A DNA stretch of 64,000 nucleotides from an uncultured Selenomonas sp. (GCA_947167105.1 CAMVGU010000008.1:1-64000); one strand, 5' to 3'; shown: positions 1 to 7,922, counted from the first letter of the stretch. Numbers and translations: made by a program. Notes: generated by a model from the sequence alone, not told the origin.

Positions 1-144
1 TATTTTACAGGTAAATCCACGGTTTGCAATTGGGGGGTCACTACATATTATCTAAGAAGCTTGGCTCGTGGAGAAGGCTTTACTGACTATAATGAGGCCA
101 GACAAGCTCAAAGGGTTCTGAGAGAGCGCGGCAAGAGGTGGTAA
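1..144 (+). CDS. C-terminal end of an unidentified protein (5' end off the window)
   Basis: An open frame runs from the first base to a TAA at 142-144 and gives 47 residues ending in a basic tail (ERGKRW). It stops one base before the HNH gene start, so the two are probably co-transcribed. The fragment contains aromatic residues and an Asn-Trp-Gly-Val stretch but no motif I recognise. It could be the end of a larger surface or phage-type protein; nothing visible decides this. Confidence 0.5.
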   Translation, partial: YFTGKSTVCNWGVTTYYLRSLARGEGFTDYNEARQAQRVLRERGKRW

Positions 145-145
145 T

Positions 146-421
146 ATGGGTTACAGAGACACTTACTTTGATAACAACCCTTCCAATCATGGATGGTATA
201 CCTGTGTGCGATGTGGCAAGAAATTAAGAAAAGGAGATGCCGACATAGACCACATACTCCCGCAAAAATATGGCGGTGGTAATGGCGCAGATAATTTACA
301 ATGTATGTGTAAGCATTGCAATCGCTCTAAAGGAGCCAATGTTAAAGAAACCGTGCCTGATTATGCTAGACACAATGTGGAGAGGGCTAAACGCTCTATT
401 TCAAGTTTTTTTGAAGACTAA
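146..421 (+). CDS. Small HNH endonuclease
   Basis: This 91-residue protein is a stand-alone HNH nuclease. It has a zinc-binding pair CVRC near residue 21, the core DIDHILP with the metal-binding Asp-His near residue 35, an NLQ segment, and a second pair MCKHCNRSKG. These are the hallmarks of HNH (PF01844-type) DNA nucleases. Such short proteins occur in prophages, as homing enzymes and as toxin domains. The start ATG lies one base after the preceding stop, so translation is probably coupled. The region is A+T-richer than the hydrogenase genes, consistent with acquired DNA. The substrate is not predictable. Confidence 0.85.
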   Translation: MGYRDTYFDNNPSNHGWYTCVRCGKKLRKGDADIDHILPQKYGGGNGADNLQCMCKHCNRSKGANVKETVPDYARHNVERAKRSISSFFED

Positions 422-428
422 TATAATA

Positions 429-480
429 AGTCCCATCATTCGTGGTGGGGCTTTCCCCGTCATTTCGGCGGGGGCTTTTG
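429..480 (+). terminator. Tandem hairpins after the HNH gene
   Basis: Two GC hairpins, the second being CCCCGTCATTTCGGCGGGG followed by CTTTTG, lie just downstream of the HNH stop. The second is repeated almost exactly at 1528-1556. Confidence 0.7.
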
Positions 481-656
481 TTATTAGAGGAAGTTATTAA
501 ATGGGTTGAGGATTACAAAGCAGAGTAAGAAACGGCCTCTGGGGAGAAATCCTCGGAGGTTTTTTATATTACAGGCAGGAGAAACTGAATATTTGTCGAA
601 TTTACATATAGAAAACAGATATATTCTTTCTTTACCTAATAAGGGAGGTCTTTGTT

Positions 657-1079
657 TTGAAAAGAATAATGTTATGCCTACTGATAACTTTAAGCTGTCT
701 GTTTAGTGCGGCGTTTTATATTCATGCAGAGGCCAGTGATTATTACATAGGAAATTACAGAGATGGCAGCGAAGCATATTTGGTCACTGATACTATCCAT
801 GAAACACTCATGTCTCATAATGGATACTTTGATGGTTATAAATATGATTGTAAAGTAAAATCTGTATTCCCTGATTCACGTGAATATTACTACATTGATT
901 ACACCTTTCCGTGTGGGTGTCCAGGAGGCCCTGCACATTGGATAAAAGATAATACTGAGTATCGTAGATGTAAAAAATCTGATTTTCCCGTGGAATATGC
1001 TTTAATAGATTTCTTCTATAAGTTTTCTATAAATAGACATCCAAACCAATGGAAAAGTGAAAAGGTACTAAGAAGATAA
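657..1079 (+). CDS. Small secreted protein, family not recognised
   Basis: The start is a TTG at 657, preceded by AAGGGAGG with 8-9 bases of spacing. The 140-residue product begins with a clear signal peptide (MKRIMLCLLITLSCLFSAAF, cleaved around HAEA-S), so it is exported. The mature part is rich in Tyr and Asp, with a Cys pair in FPCGCPGG and a further Cys near the C-terminus. It shares a pattern with the next gene (two aromatic residues, then Gly, then Y-x-V-T-x-T-I), so the two are probably paralogues. No catalytic motif is visible. Function unknown. Confidence 0.7.
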   Translation: MKRIMLCLLITLSCLFSAAFYIHAEASDYYIGNYRDGSEAYLVTDTIHETLMSHNGYFDGYKYDCKVKSVFPDSREYYYIDYTFPCGCPGGPAHWIKDNTEYRRCKKSDFPVEYALIDFFYKFSINRHPNQWKSEKVLRR

Positions 1080-1119
1080 GTCGGTTTTTGAATAGCGATA
1101 GCAAAAGGAGGAAAAGAAG

Positions 1120-1488
1120 ATGAACATTAGAAAAATGCTTGCCACATTTATGTTAGGTTTTGCTATGGCTGTTGGAAGCCAACTATGTATCAATCATGCA
1201 GCATATGCTGAGGATGTATGGGCTTATTACACTGAATTGGGGGGCGATTGTTATGTAATGACAGAAACAATAAGAACATATACAAATAAGGATAAAAAAA
1301 TAGTTAGGCTAAATACAAAAGATGTAAAAGATGAATCAGTTAGGATAGAATCAGGCGAGTTTCATATATGGAAAGATGGTTCTGTACACATAATCGCTAA
1401 GACAAGTAATGGTATGAAAGATGTAGGAACAATAGACATGACTCGCTACGGAAGAGCTTTATGGAATGTTGTGAAAAACTATATATAA
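1120..1488 (+). CDS. Small secreted protein, paralogue of the preceding gene
   Basis: This 122-residue protein has a signal peptide ending near HAAYA-ED and an AGGAGG-type ribosome site 10 bases before its ATG. The mature segment begins with a WAYYTELGG stretch and YVMTETI, matching the pattern in the 657-1079 product, and it has an IDMTRYG segment near the C-terminus. It lies 40 bases after its neighbour in the same direction and is followed by a terminator, so both are likely one transcript. I do not recognise a function. The pair looks like periplasmic or surface proteins of accessory DNA. Confidence 0.7.
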   Translation: MNIRKMLATFMLGFAMAVGSQLCINHAAYAEDVWAYYTELGGDCYVMTETIRTYTNKDKKIVRLNTKDVKDESVRIESGEFHIWKDGSVHIIAKTSNGMKDVGTIDMTRYGRALWNVVKNYI

Positions 1489-1527
1489 AAAGGCTATCAC
1501 TGGTGGTTTTATCTTCAAAAAAGAGAA

Positions 1528-1556
1528 GTCCCCGTCATTTCGGCGGGGGCTTTTGT
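1528..1556 (+). terminator. Terminator after the secreted pair
   Basis: Hairpin CCCCGTCATTTCGGCGGGG followed by CTTTTGTTATT, a near-exact copy of the terminator at 454-479. Confidence 0.75.
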
Positions 1557-1713
1557 TATTCTAAGATATGTTAGTTTATCTGGACTGTATTATATGATTG
1601 GTTAAACGTATTTGCTCATCGGCGTACTTAACTACATCTGCACGACCATTTTTGCAAAAATGTTGTGCCGGATAGCAATGTATGACACAATTACTCGCAA
1701 AAATATTAGTAAC

Positions 1714-1930
1714 AAATCCCCTGCGTATCAGGCACCCGGCCTGTCCGCAGGGGATTTTTCTGTTTGTTTTTACTGTATCAGCAAATCCTGGGCACCAGGT
1801 TTCCCAGGGGCATGTCCACTACCCGCAGGCCGCCTATGGCGGTGCGCAGGGCTACCTGTCCGGCTGCATCTGCCGTAGTTTCGCCGATGATGCAGGCTGC
1901 CTCGCCGTAGGGGCTTTGCTGCATGGCTTT
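1714..1930. repeat. Direct repeat copy 1: hypE 3' end plus terminator
   Basis: This 217-base segment matches 3364-3585 in the same orientation, with scattered substitutions and small indels. It contains a hairpin (AATCCCCTGCG pairing with CGCAGGGGATTTTT) and the last 50 or so codons of hypE. It ends sharply at 1930, where serine-recombinase coding sequence begins. Confidence 0.85.
1778..1930 (-). pseudogene. Detached C-terminal fragment of hypE
   Basis: Read on the minus strand, this gives about 50 residues from KAMQQSPYG to the C-terminal PRIC and a TGA stop. It is nearly identical to the end of the intact HypE encoded at 3433-4449; differences include Lys to Glu and Gly-Gln to Ala-Asp. There is no start or upstream domain, so it cannot make HypE. 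It is fused upstream, out of frame, to a recombinase fragment. Confidence 0.85.
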
Positions 1931-2108
1931 GTCTGGTACTCCCCTGGTCTTGAGCAATGCGGGCGTTTTCAGCGATGCAGTTCTGGGTCATCTCCACCAG
2001 AACTAACTCCTGCCCCAAGAAGGCTTTCTCCTGCTCCAGCTTCGTGGTGTCGCAGAGTGTCTGCCGAGCGAGGGTGGCAACGGCGACAATCTCCTCCTGC
2101 GGCCTCAC
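1931..2108 (-). pseudogene. Fragment of a large serine recombinase (C-terminal coiled coil)
   Basis: The minus strand encodes a helical stretch with CDTTKLEQEK, then VEMTQNCIAENARIAQDQ. From memory, this resembles the segment after the zinc ribbon in large serine recombinases of gut Firmicutes, where the pattern L-C-D-T ... E ... I-x-E-N-A-R-x-A-x-D-Q is common. A following Glu-Tyr-Gln is present only after a frame change, and the sequence then runs into hypE. Upstream on the same strand (to about 2230) the frame continues only with a shift. The recombinase catalytic domain is absent, so the fragment is dead. Confidence 0.55.
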
Positions 2109-2239
2109 CAGACGATTTCATGTGAGGCAAGCAGGAAATGAACAAATCATTGTCGAATACGAACAAGTTGAAGCGGGTGTATGCCTCTTGAGAGAAGGTA
2201 TCATCCGTGGTAAAATCATAAGTAGGGAGAATGGTGTGC

Positions 2240-3355
2240 ATGGGTGCTATTGATGCCGAGGCCAAGGCATATATGTCTGATAAAACACGATTTGCCGATG
2301 CCTTTAATTTTTCCATATATAACGGAGACTATGTGATTAGGGCGTGTTGATTAAATGAGCTTAGTCCAGATTTGTGGGGATTGGCTGTCCATGCAAGGCG
2401 ACAAACCGCAGGCATAGTGGTGCTATGCTGAGGATTTGTCAACGCAGCAGGGGCAGTCAAGACCCATGAAGATGGGCTGAGTGAATTAATCAACACGCCC
2501 TAAGCCGGATGACCTAAGCCCAATGGACACAACAGGGATAACTTTGCCGTATGGCGCGAAGGCAAAAGTCGCCGTACAAAAATACCGCGATATATTAAAG
2601 CTGTATGCGGCCATGCAGGATGAACAGGCGATTTATCTTGTCTTGGGATTGGAGTTGCAGACGCACATACATTACGCGATGCCTGTCCGTGGGATGCTAT
2701 ATGATGCCTTGAACTACTCTCAGCAGGTGACGGAAGCCGCCGCTTCTTATCGCAAGAGCAACACAAGCCAGTCAAACGAGGAGTTCCTGTCTGGGTTTCG
2801 CAAAGGCGATAGACTGAGCCTGTCATCACGCTGACCCTCTGCTTAAGCGCCGAGCCGTGGGACGCACCGACCAGCATCCATGAGATGCTCTCGGTGACGG
2901 ATGAACGGCTGCTCAAATTCGTACCGGACTACAAACTCAACCTTCTCACCCCGGCACAAATCCCGGAGGAAGATTTCGGCAAATTCCGCACAGGGCTTGG
3001 CGCAATCATGCAATTTGCCAAACACAGGAATGATCAGGATGTAAACTGGATGGCAGGAAACAAGCGGTTCGAGGAGATGGACAGGGAAACCGCTGACCTT
3101 ATCAGGACGGTCACGGGGGCAGATATTCGCTTTGACGAGAAAGGAGAGGTGGTCAATATGTGGGCAGCATGGGAGAATGGGATAAATCAAGCACGAAATG
3201 ATGGCTTTAGCGATGGCGAGGCCAAGGGCAGAGACACGACGATGGTCAACAACATCCGTAATCTGATGGAAACTTCTGGGTGGACTGCCCAGCAGACCAT
3301 GGATGCACTGAAAATCCCTGCTGCGGAGCAGGGCAAGTATGCGGCACAGCTTTAA
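2240..3355 (+). pseudogene. Rpn-family PD-(D/E)XK nuclease, broken by a miniature element and a frameshift
   Basis: The reading frame starts at ATG 2240 (RBS AGGGAG at 2224-2229). Codons 1-33 include ADAFNFSIYNGDYVI with the expected Asp. The frame is then cut by element A (2340-2500). It resumes as KPDDLSPMDTTG and continues through LGLELQTHIHYAMPVR, which carries the Glu-x-Gln of the nuclease fold. A second lesion near 2818 loses one base: the frame ends as GDRLSLSSR, while the homologous text resumes in another frame as LSAEPWDAP and continues to TAA 3355. Rpn proteins are recombination-promoting nucleases, common as mobile paralogues in Negativicutes. Removing the element and restoring one base gives about 316 codons, a plausible full length. 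Confidence 0.85.
2340..2500 (-). mobile_element. Miniature element A, copy 1 (161 bp)
   Basis: Terminal inverted repeats GGGCGTGTTGATTAA and its complement bound a 161-bp core flanked by TA on both sides (2338-2339 and 2501-2502). Removing the core plus one TA restores the Rpn reading frame GTG ATT AAG CCG, which is direct evidence of insertion with a TA duplication. It reads identically to copy 3 and differs by about one base from copy 2. There is no coding capacity. Confidence 0.92.
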
Positions 3356-3363
3356 CTCATGTG

Positions 3364-3417
3364 AAATCCCCTGCGGTTCATCAGGCGCCCAGCCTGTCCG
3401 CAGGGGATTTTTCTGTC
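3364..3417. terminator. Terminator between the Rpn pseudogene and hypE
   Basis: Stem AATCCCCTGCGG with CCGCAGGGGATTTTT, followed on the plus strand by a T-rich run to 3427. It would stop plus-strand transcription; it may serve weakly for the hydrogenase operon arriving from the other side. Confidence 0.65.
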
Positions 3418-3585
3418 TGTTTTTTTACTGTATCAGCAAATCCTGGGCACCAGGTTTCCCAGGGGCATGTCCACTACCCGCAGGCCGCCTATGGCGGTGC
3501 GCAGGGCTACCTGTCCGGCTGCCTGCCCCGTGGTTTCGCCGATGATGCAGGCGGCCTTGCCATATGGGCTTTGCTGCATGGCTTT
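3364..3585. repeat. Direct repeat copy 2: intact hypE 3' end plus terminator
   Basis: Partner of 1714-1930 in the same orientation. The two copies bracket 1.4 kb carrying the recombinase fragment and the broken Rpn gene. Confidence 0.85.
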
Positions 3586-4449
3586 AAGGGCGGCCGGGGC
3601 TTCTTCCTCCGGCACGAAGGCGACGCATTTGCCCTCGTTGGCCAGCTCCAGCACGTCAAAGCCCAGGATATCGCAGACGCCCTGCACCTCCGGGCGCACA
3701 GGCAGCCTTTCCTCCTCTATGATAACGCCCACGCCGGAGGCTTCGGCAATCTCGTTCAGCACCGCTGCCAGGCCGCCCCTGGTGGGGTCCCGGAGGACGG
3801 CGGTGTGAGGGGCTGCCTTTAGCAGGGCCTGAGTAAGCTGGGCCAGGGGAGCGCAGTCTGTCTTGATATAGTCCGGCAACTGAAGGCCGTGGCGGCCTGC
3901 CAGCACCGTGGCCGCATGGTCCCCCAGGTAGCCTGAGAGCAGCACTTTCATGCCGGGGCGCACCTCTTTGGGGGAAATACTGACTCCCTCAATCAGTTCG
4001 CCGATGCCGGCGGTATTGATGAAGATGCCGTCCGCCTTGCCGCGTCCCACCACCTTTGTATCACCGGTGACGATGGCCACCCCTGCCGCCTCCGCCATTT
4101 CGCGCATGGTGTGGGCGATGGTGCGCAGGTCCTTGATGGGAAAGCCTTCCTCGATAATGATGCCAGCCGAGAGATAGCGGGGCACCGCCCCGGTCATGGC
4201 CAGGTCATTTACCGTGCCGCACACCGCCAGCTTGCCGATATTGCCCCCGCTGAAAAAAAGGGGCTGTACCGTGTAGGAATCCGTGGTAAAGGCCAGCCGT
4301 CCTGAAAGTTCCAGTCTGGCGCCGTCATGGAGTTCATTCAGGATAGGATTGCCGAACTCCGGCAGGATAACCTTATCCATCAGTTCCCGGCTGATTTTGC
4401 CCCCGGCACCGTGGGCCAGGGTGATGTACTCTGATTCATTTAATGCCAT
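3433..4449 (-). CDS. hypE: Hydrogenase maturation protein HypE
   Basis: HypE dehydrates the S-carbamoyl group on its own C-terminal cysteine to a thiocyanate, which supplies the cyanide ligands of the [NiFe] active site. The 338-residue product has the PurM-like ATP-binding fold: an N-terminal LAHGAGGK, TTDSYTVQP, VTGDTKVVGRG, and RDPTRGGL. It ends in PRIC with the acceptor Cys at the last position. The length is normal for the family. The ATG at 4449 overlaps the end of hypD by 14 bases, so translation is probably coupled. The last third is duplicated at 1778-1930. Confidence 0.96.
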   Translation of the reverse strand: MALNESEYITLAHGAGGKISRELMDKVILPEFGNPILNELHDGARLELSGRLAFTTDSYTVQPLFFSGGNIGKLAVCGTVNDLAMTGAVPRYLSAGIIIEEGFPIKDLRTIAHTMREMAEAAGVAIVTGDTKVVGRGKADGIFINTAGIGELIEGVSISPKEVRPGMKVLLSGYLGDHAATVLAGRHGLQLPDYIKTDCAPLAQLTQALLKAAPHTAVLRDPTRGGLAAVLNEIAEASGVGVIIEEERLPVRPEVQGVCDILGFDVLELANEGKCVAFVPEEEAPAALKAMQQSPYGKAACIIGETTGQAAGQVALRTAIGGLRVVDMPLGNLVPRIC

Positions 4450-5548
4450 AGCTGAATGTTCCCTTCCCGTATTTATGCCACGCCGCGCAGACGCCCTCCA
4501 CCGAAACCATGCAGGGCCCCACAGCGTGGGTGGGCACGCAGGCCGTGCCAAAGAGGGGGCAGTCCCTGGGGGTCACTACTCCCCGCAGCACCTCGCCGCA
4601 GCGGCAGGCCGTCTTTTTCGGCGGGGGCAGCTCCTCAGCCTTAAGGGGCAAGACCCTTTCAATATCGAATTCTGCATAGGCATCCCGCATCCTGAGCCCC
4701 GAAGCGGGAATCTCCCCCAGGCCCCGCCACTCTACGCTGACGGCCTCATAGACTTCCTCCGTCACCTGCCGGGACTTGGGGTTGCCCTCCGGCCGCACCA
4801 CGCTGCCGTATTCGTTCTCCACCCTGGCCTCCCCTGCCGCAGCCTGGGCGGTCAGGCGATAGAGGGAGCGCAGGATTTGCAGGGGCTCGAAGCCTGTCAC
4901 CACTCCGGGCAGATGGCAGTCAGTCTCCAGGAAGCGAAAGGCTTCCGTGCCTGTCACCACTGCCACATGCCCCGGCAGGATAAAGCCGTCCACCTTGACC
5001 TCCGGGTCGGAAATAAGTGCCCGCATCACCGGGGGCACCAGCTTCTGGGCCGACAGCATGTAGAGATTGCCTAAGGCAGCCTGCTTCCCCGCCAGCACCG
5101 TGGCGGCTGCCGTGGGGGCGGTGGTCTCAAAGCCCACCGCCAGGAAGATGACTTTTTTATCGGGATTCTCCCGGGCCACCTGCAAACTGTCCAGGGGGGA
5201 ATAGACAATGCGGATATCCGCCCCCTCCGTGCGGGCCGCCCCCAGGCTGGAACGGGAGCCTGGCACCTTCAGCATATCCCCGAAGGTGGTGATGATAACA
5301 TCCTCCCGCTTGGCATAGGCAATGGCCTTGTCCATGTAGGAATCCGGGGTCACGCAGACGGGGCAGCCCGGCCCCGATACCAGTTCCAGGCCGGGGGGCA
5401 GCATTTGCCGCAGACCCGCCCGGAAAATGGCCACCGTATGGGTGCCGCAGACCTCCATAAAGCGCAAGGGCCTGCCTGCCTTTTTAGCCAACGCCGTGAT
5501 GCTGTCCAGCAGCTTACGGGCCAGCTCCCGCTGCTGCTCTCTCCCCAT
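4436..5548 (-). CDS. hypD: Hydrogenase maturation protein HypD
   Basis: HypD is the iron-sulfur scaffold that, with HypC, assembles the Fe(CN)2CO unit. The 370-residue protein shows MEVCGTHTVA, GPGCPVCVTP, a GFETTAP segment, PGHVAVVTG, and a C-terminal cysteine set (CRCGEVLRG, CPLFGTAC, GPC) for the 4Fe-4S cluster. I chose ATG 5548 because GGAGG lies 11 bases upstream, at the end of hypC; a TTG at 5566 is possible but would overlap hypC. It sits between hypC (7-base gap) and hypE (14-base overlap), in one operon. Confidence 0.96.
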   Translation of the reverse strand: MGREQQRELARKLLDSITALAKKAGRPLRFMEVCGTHTVAIFRAGLRQMLPPGLELVSGPGCPVCVTPDSYMDKAIAYAKREDVIITTFGDMLKVPGSRSSLGAARTEGADIRIVYSPLDSLQVARENPDKKVIFLAVGFETTAPTAAATVLAGKQAALGNLYMLSAQKLVPPVMRALISDPEVKVDGFILPGHVAVVTGTEAFRFLETDCHLPGVVTGFEPLQILRSLYRLTAQAAAGEARVENEYGSVVRPEGNPKSRQVTEEVYEAVSVEWRGLGEIPASGLRMRDAYAEFDIERVLPLKAEELPPPKKTACRCGEVLRGVVTPRDCPLFGTACVPTHAVGPCMVSVEGVCAAWHKYGKGTFSYGIK

Positions 5549-5555
5549 AGCCTCT

Positions 5556-5798
5556 CTAGCCTCCAAGCTCAGTCACCGTCCTTGGGCCGCCCTGCATCTC
5601 CGCCAGCAGGGCACGGGTTTCCTCAAATTCCTGCTCGTCCACTATCTGCATGGCAAAGCCTGCATGCACCAGCACATGATCCCCCACCCTGGCCTCGGGC
5701 AGCAGCATCAGGCTCACATCACGGGTCACTCCCGCCAGCTCCACAGTGCCCATAGCCCCGTCAATCGCCAGCACCCTGGCTGGCACAGCTAAACACAT
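5556..5798 (-). CDS. hypC: Hydrogenase assembly chaperone HypC
   Basis: This 80-residue protein starts with MCLAVPARV; Cys2 is the conserved ligand that binds the iron precursor and later the large subunit. A longer frame exists upstream but would bury the essential N-terminal Met-Cys, so ATG 5798 is the start. The chaperone works with HypD to carry iron and may escort the hydrogenase large subunit. The C-terminal 25 residues are ordinary for the family. Confidence 0.95.
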   Translation of the reverse strand: MCLAVPARVLAIDGAMGTVELAGVTRDVSLMLLPEARVGDHVLVHAGFAMQIVDEQEFEETRALLAEMQGGPRTVTELGG

Positions 5799-5840
5799 AT
5801 AGAAGACCTCTCTTTTCCTGTTCAAGCATATTGGGATATA

Positions 5841-5893
5841 CCGCCTGCCCCCACCCCCGCTTGCGCGGTCCCCCGCCCCCCAAGGGGGCGGAC
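5841..5893. repeat. G+C-rich palindromic repeat (GC family)
   Basis: CCCCGCTTGCGCGG followed by the core TCCCCCGCCCCCCAAGGGGG-type hairpin ending GCGGAC, between hypC and the protease gene. The core recurs at ten or more other places in this window, always between genes or at gene ends. Confidence 0.75.
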
Positions 5894-5939
5894 TGGTGAT
5901 GGTGAGTTAGCACAATCTACGTTACGGCAGTATAGTATC

Positions 5940-6542
5940 TCACCCCTGCCCCCGCGTCAGTTCCTCTGCCACCCGTGACAGATCCTGCTCTATATCTCCC
6001 TCCCTGGGCGTGGGCACCACGCCCCAGGCCGCAAGCTCTTTCAGGGCCTGCTCCGCCATGGGCTCCAGGAGGGCTGCCATATCCACCGACAGCTCCACCC
6101 CGGCTTCCAGGTCATAGGGCTGGGCGCCTATGACCACCACCTCGGGAATCTTCCGCCCCGTCACGGAAAGGGCCGCCAGCACATCCTGAATGCCCACCTC
6201 ATGGGCAGAAAGCTTGTCCTGAAAGTGCTCCATCACCGCATCATTGTGGAAGCGGAAGATTTTCCCCGGCACATCGCCCCCATTGATGGAGTCGATAACC
6301 AAAAGCTTTTTGGTGTCCGTCACATACTGCATCAGCTCAATGCCCAATGTCCCCCCGTCCACAAGCTGCACCTGCTCCGGGAAAACATAATGCCTATCCA
6401 GGTACTCCACCACCCGCACGCCAAAGCCCTCGTCCCGCAGGACAATATTGCCGATGCCCAAGACCGTAATCTCCGCAGCGTGCAAGGTTCTTGCCAGCTC
6501 CCTGGCGATTTCCGCCTCATCATTGCCAAACCTATCCGCCAT
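5940..6542 (-). CDS. hyaD: [NiFe] hydrogenase maturation endopeptidase
   Basis: This protein cleaves the C-terminal peptide from the hydrogenase large subunit once nickel is in place. The 200-residue product has VLGIGNIVLRDEGFGVRV, with the conserved Gly-Asn and an acidic nickel ligand, a second acid in VIDSINGG, and SAHEVGIQDVL, which supplies the His ligand. It is longer than many family members because of a C-terminal tail (VVPTPREGDIEQDL) beyond the fold. ATG 6542 follows AGGAGG with a short spacer; the TTG at 6557 is less likely. It belongs to the hydrogenase operon. Confidence 0.94.
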   Translation of the reverse strand: MADRFGNDEAEIARELARTLHAAEITVLGIGNIVLRDEGFGVRVVEYLDRHYVFPEQVQLVDGGTLGIELMQYVTDTKKLLVIDSINGGDVPGKIFRFHNDAVMEHFQDKLSAHEVGIQDVLAALSVTGRKIPEVVVIGAQPYDLEAGVELSVDMAALLEPMAEQALKELAAWGVVPTPREGDIEQDLSRVAEELTRGQG

Positions 6543-6559
6543 AAAAGCCTCCTGCAATC

Positions 6560-6612
6560 CACCTCATCCGTCAGCCTATCGGCTGACACCTTCCCCAGAG
6601 GGGAAGGCTTTT
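6560..6612. repeat. Palindromic repeat, CTCATCCG family
   Basis: CCTCATCCGTCAGCC, a small hairpin, then CACCTTCCCC-AGAGGGGAAGGC. Related copies lie at 26395-26512, 43056-43170 and 55900-55953. Confidence 0.75.
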
Positions 6613-6633
6613 ATTTTCACTCCCCGTAACCCC

Positions 6634-6900
6634 CGCGCCCAGGGATGGGCGCTGCCGCCCTCGTTCTCCAAGGAAGGGAACCAGTGTCCCGCCTCGTCCA
6701 TATCCGCAATAATTGCCCGATATGCGGCCATCTGCTGCGTCATCGTCAGTCGCCATAGCCCGCTATGGCTCCTTCCTCTTCCTTGCATCTGACCACATCT
6801 CGAACAATTATTTTTGCGTATCTGAACGAGGTGGGACACCGGGGCGGCGGTTTTCTTTGGTTACTTTCTTTGTCCACACAAAGAAAGTAACACCACGCAC
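6634..6900. repeat. TGGTTAC-family repeat, interrupted by element C
   Basis: The left arm CGCGCCCAGGGATGGGCG and the right arm TTTTCTTTGGTTACTTTC with its inverted partner AAAGAAAGTAAC are split by the 156-bp element C (6684-6839). An uninterrupted relative is at 63455-63600. The whole lies between hypB and the protease gene inside the operon. Confidence 0.8.
6684..6839 (+). mobile_element. Miniature element C, copy 1 (156 bp)
   Basis: Ends GTGTCCCGCCTCGT and ACGAGGTGGGACAC form an imperfect terminal inverted repeat. The same 156-bp sequence with about three changes lies at 55644-55799 in the opposite orientation. The centre carries CCATAGCCCGCTATGG, the hairpin module shared with elements A and B. 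No open frame is convincing. Confidence 0.85.
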
Positions 6901-6905
6901 TTGCC

Positions 6906-7553
6906 TTACCGCCTGGCCCGTTCCTCCAGCCACTCGCACCACGCATCCAATCCCGTCCCTTTGGTACAGGACAGCTCTATCACCTCAATCCCCGGATGCA
7001 AGGCAGTAATATCATCCCGGGCCCCCTGCATATCAAAATCGCAGTAGGGCAGAAGATCCACCTTATTCAGCAGCGCCACCGCTGCCTCCTTAAACATCAG
7101 GGGATACTTCAGGGGCTTATCCGCCCCCTCCGTAACGGAAAGCACCACGGCCTTTTCCTGCTCCCCCACGGCAAACTCCGCGGGGCAGACCAGATTGCCC
7201 ACATTCTCCACAATCAGAAGATCCAGGGCGGCAAGATCCAGGGAGGCCGCCGCCTTCTGCACCATAGCCGCATCCAGATGGCAGCCCCCTGCCGTATTGA
7301 TCTGGATCACCGGCACACCGTATTTATCAATGCGCTCCGCATCTTTGCTGGTGAAAAGGTCGCCTTCGATAACCGCCATGGAGAGCTTATCCTTCAAATG
7401 CTCCATGGTCTTTTCCAGCACCGAGGTCTTGCCCGCTCCCGGTGAGCCCATGAGATTCAGCACATAGACCCCCTTATCACGAAACATGGCCTGGTTCTCC
7501 GCCGCGATGCGGTCATTTTCCCCCAGGATGTTCTTCATAACTTGGATTTCCAT
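6906..7553 (-). CDS. hypB: Hydrogenase nickel-insertion GTPase HypB
   Basis: HypB is a GTPase that works with HypA to load nickel into the large subunit. The 215-residue protein has the P-loop GSPGAGKT (residues 36-43), AVIEGD, the metal-site GGCHLD, ENVGNLVCPA, SVTEGADKPLKYP, and the guanine-specificity motif NKVDLLPY. It lacks the N-terminal CxxCGC metal-binding tail of enteric HypB; a separate small gene at 8076-8318 carries that motif. ATG 7553 is chosen because GGAGGTGG lies upstream inside the hypA end. It is four bases downstream of hypA. Confidence 0.96.
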   Translation of the reverse strand: MEIQVMKNILGENDRIAAENQAMFRDKGVYVLNLMGSPGAGKTSVLEKTMEHLKDKLSMAVIEGDLFTSKDAERIDKYGVPVIQINTAGGCHLDAAMVQKAAASLDLAALDLLIVENVGNLVCPAEFAVGEQEKAVVLSVTEGADKPLKYPLMFKEAAVALLNKVDLLPYCDFDMQGARDDITALHPGIEVIELSCTKGTGLDAWCEWLEERARR

Positions 7554-7557
7554 ATAG

Positions 7558-7899
7558 CTATTCCACCTCCAGATACTCCACCTGCATCTCCCGCCCGGAA
7601 ATAATCTCCAGCACCCCGTCCTTGCACTCCGGGCACCAGAAATCGTAATGCTCCACATGGAACTCTTTGCCGCATTTCACGCAGCGCCCCAGGAGGGGCA
7701 GGCGCTTTATTTTAAGGACTGCCCCCTCTGCAGGGGTATCTTTCGCGATTATATCGAAACTGAAGCGCAGGGATTCCTCCACCACCCCGCTCATCTCCCC
7801 GATGATGAGACCGACTTCCGCGATACGGCCTCCGCCGTTTTTCGCTCCGTAGTCCAGGGCGATATCCAGGATGCCCTCCGCTATAGACATTTCGTGCAT
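7558..7899 (-). CDS. hypA: Hydrogenase nickel chaperone HypA
   Basis: HypA binds nickel through its N-terminal MHE and carries a structural zinc site. This 113-residue protein starts MHEMSIAEG (His2 is the nickel ligand) and has CxxC pairs at residues 73-76 and 89-92. An in-frame extension upstream is unlikely because it would hide the functional N-terminus. It immediately precedes hypB, its partner in nickel delivery. Confidence 0.96.
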   Translation of the reverse strand: MHEMSIAEGILDIALDYGAKNGGGRIAEVGLIIGEMSGVVEESLRFSFDIIAKDTPAEGAVLKIKRLPLLGRCVKCGKEFHVEHYDFWCPECKDGVLEIISGREMQVEYLEVE

Positions 7900-7922
7900 G
7901 ACTTTCTCCCAATCATTCGTTT

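Noticed and set aside
1612..1878. Plus-strand frames over the hypE fragment
   Set aside because: They run through the terminator and antisense to hypE sequence; the same text recurs at 3339-3545.
2337..2503. Element A as a terminator or riboswitch
   Set aside because: It interrupts a reading frame with target duplication and occurs in unrelated places, so mobility explains it better.
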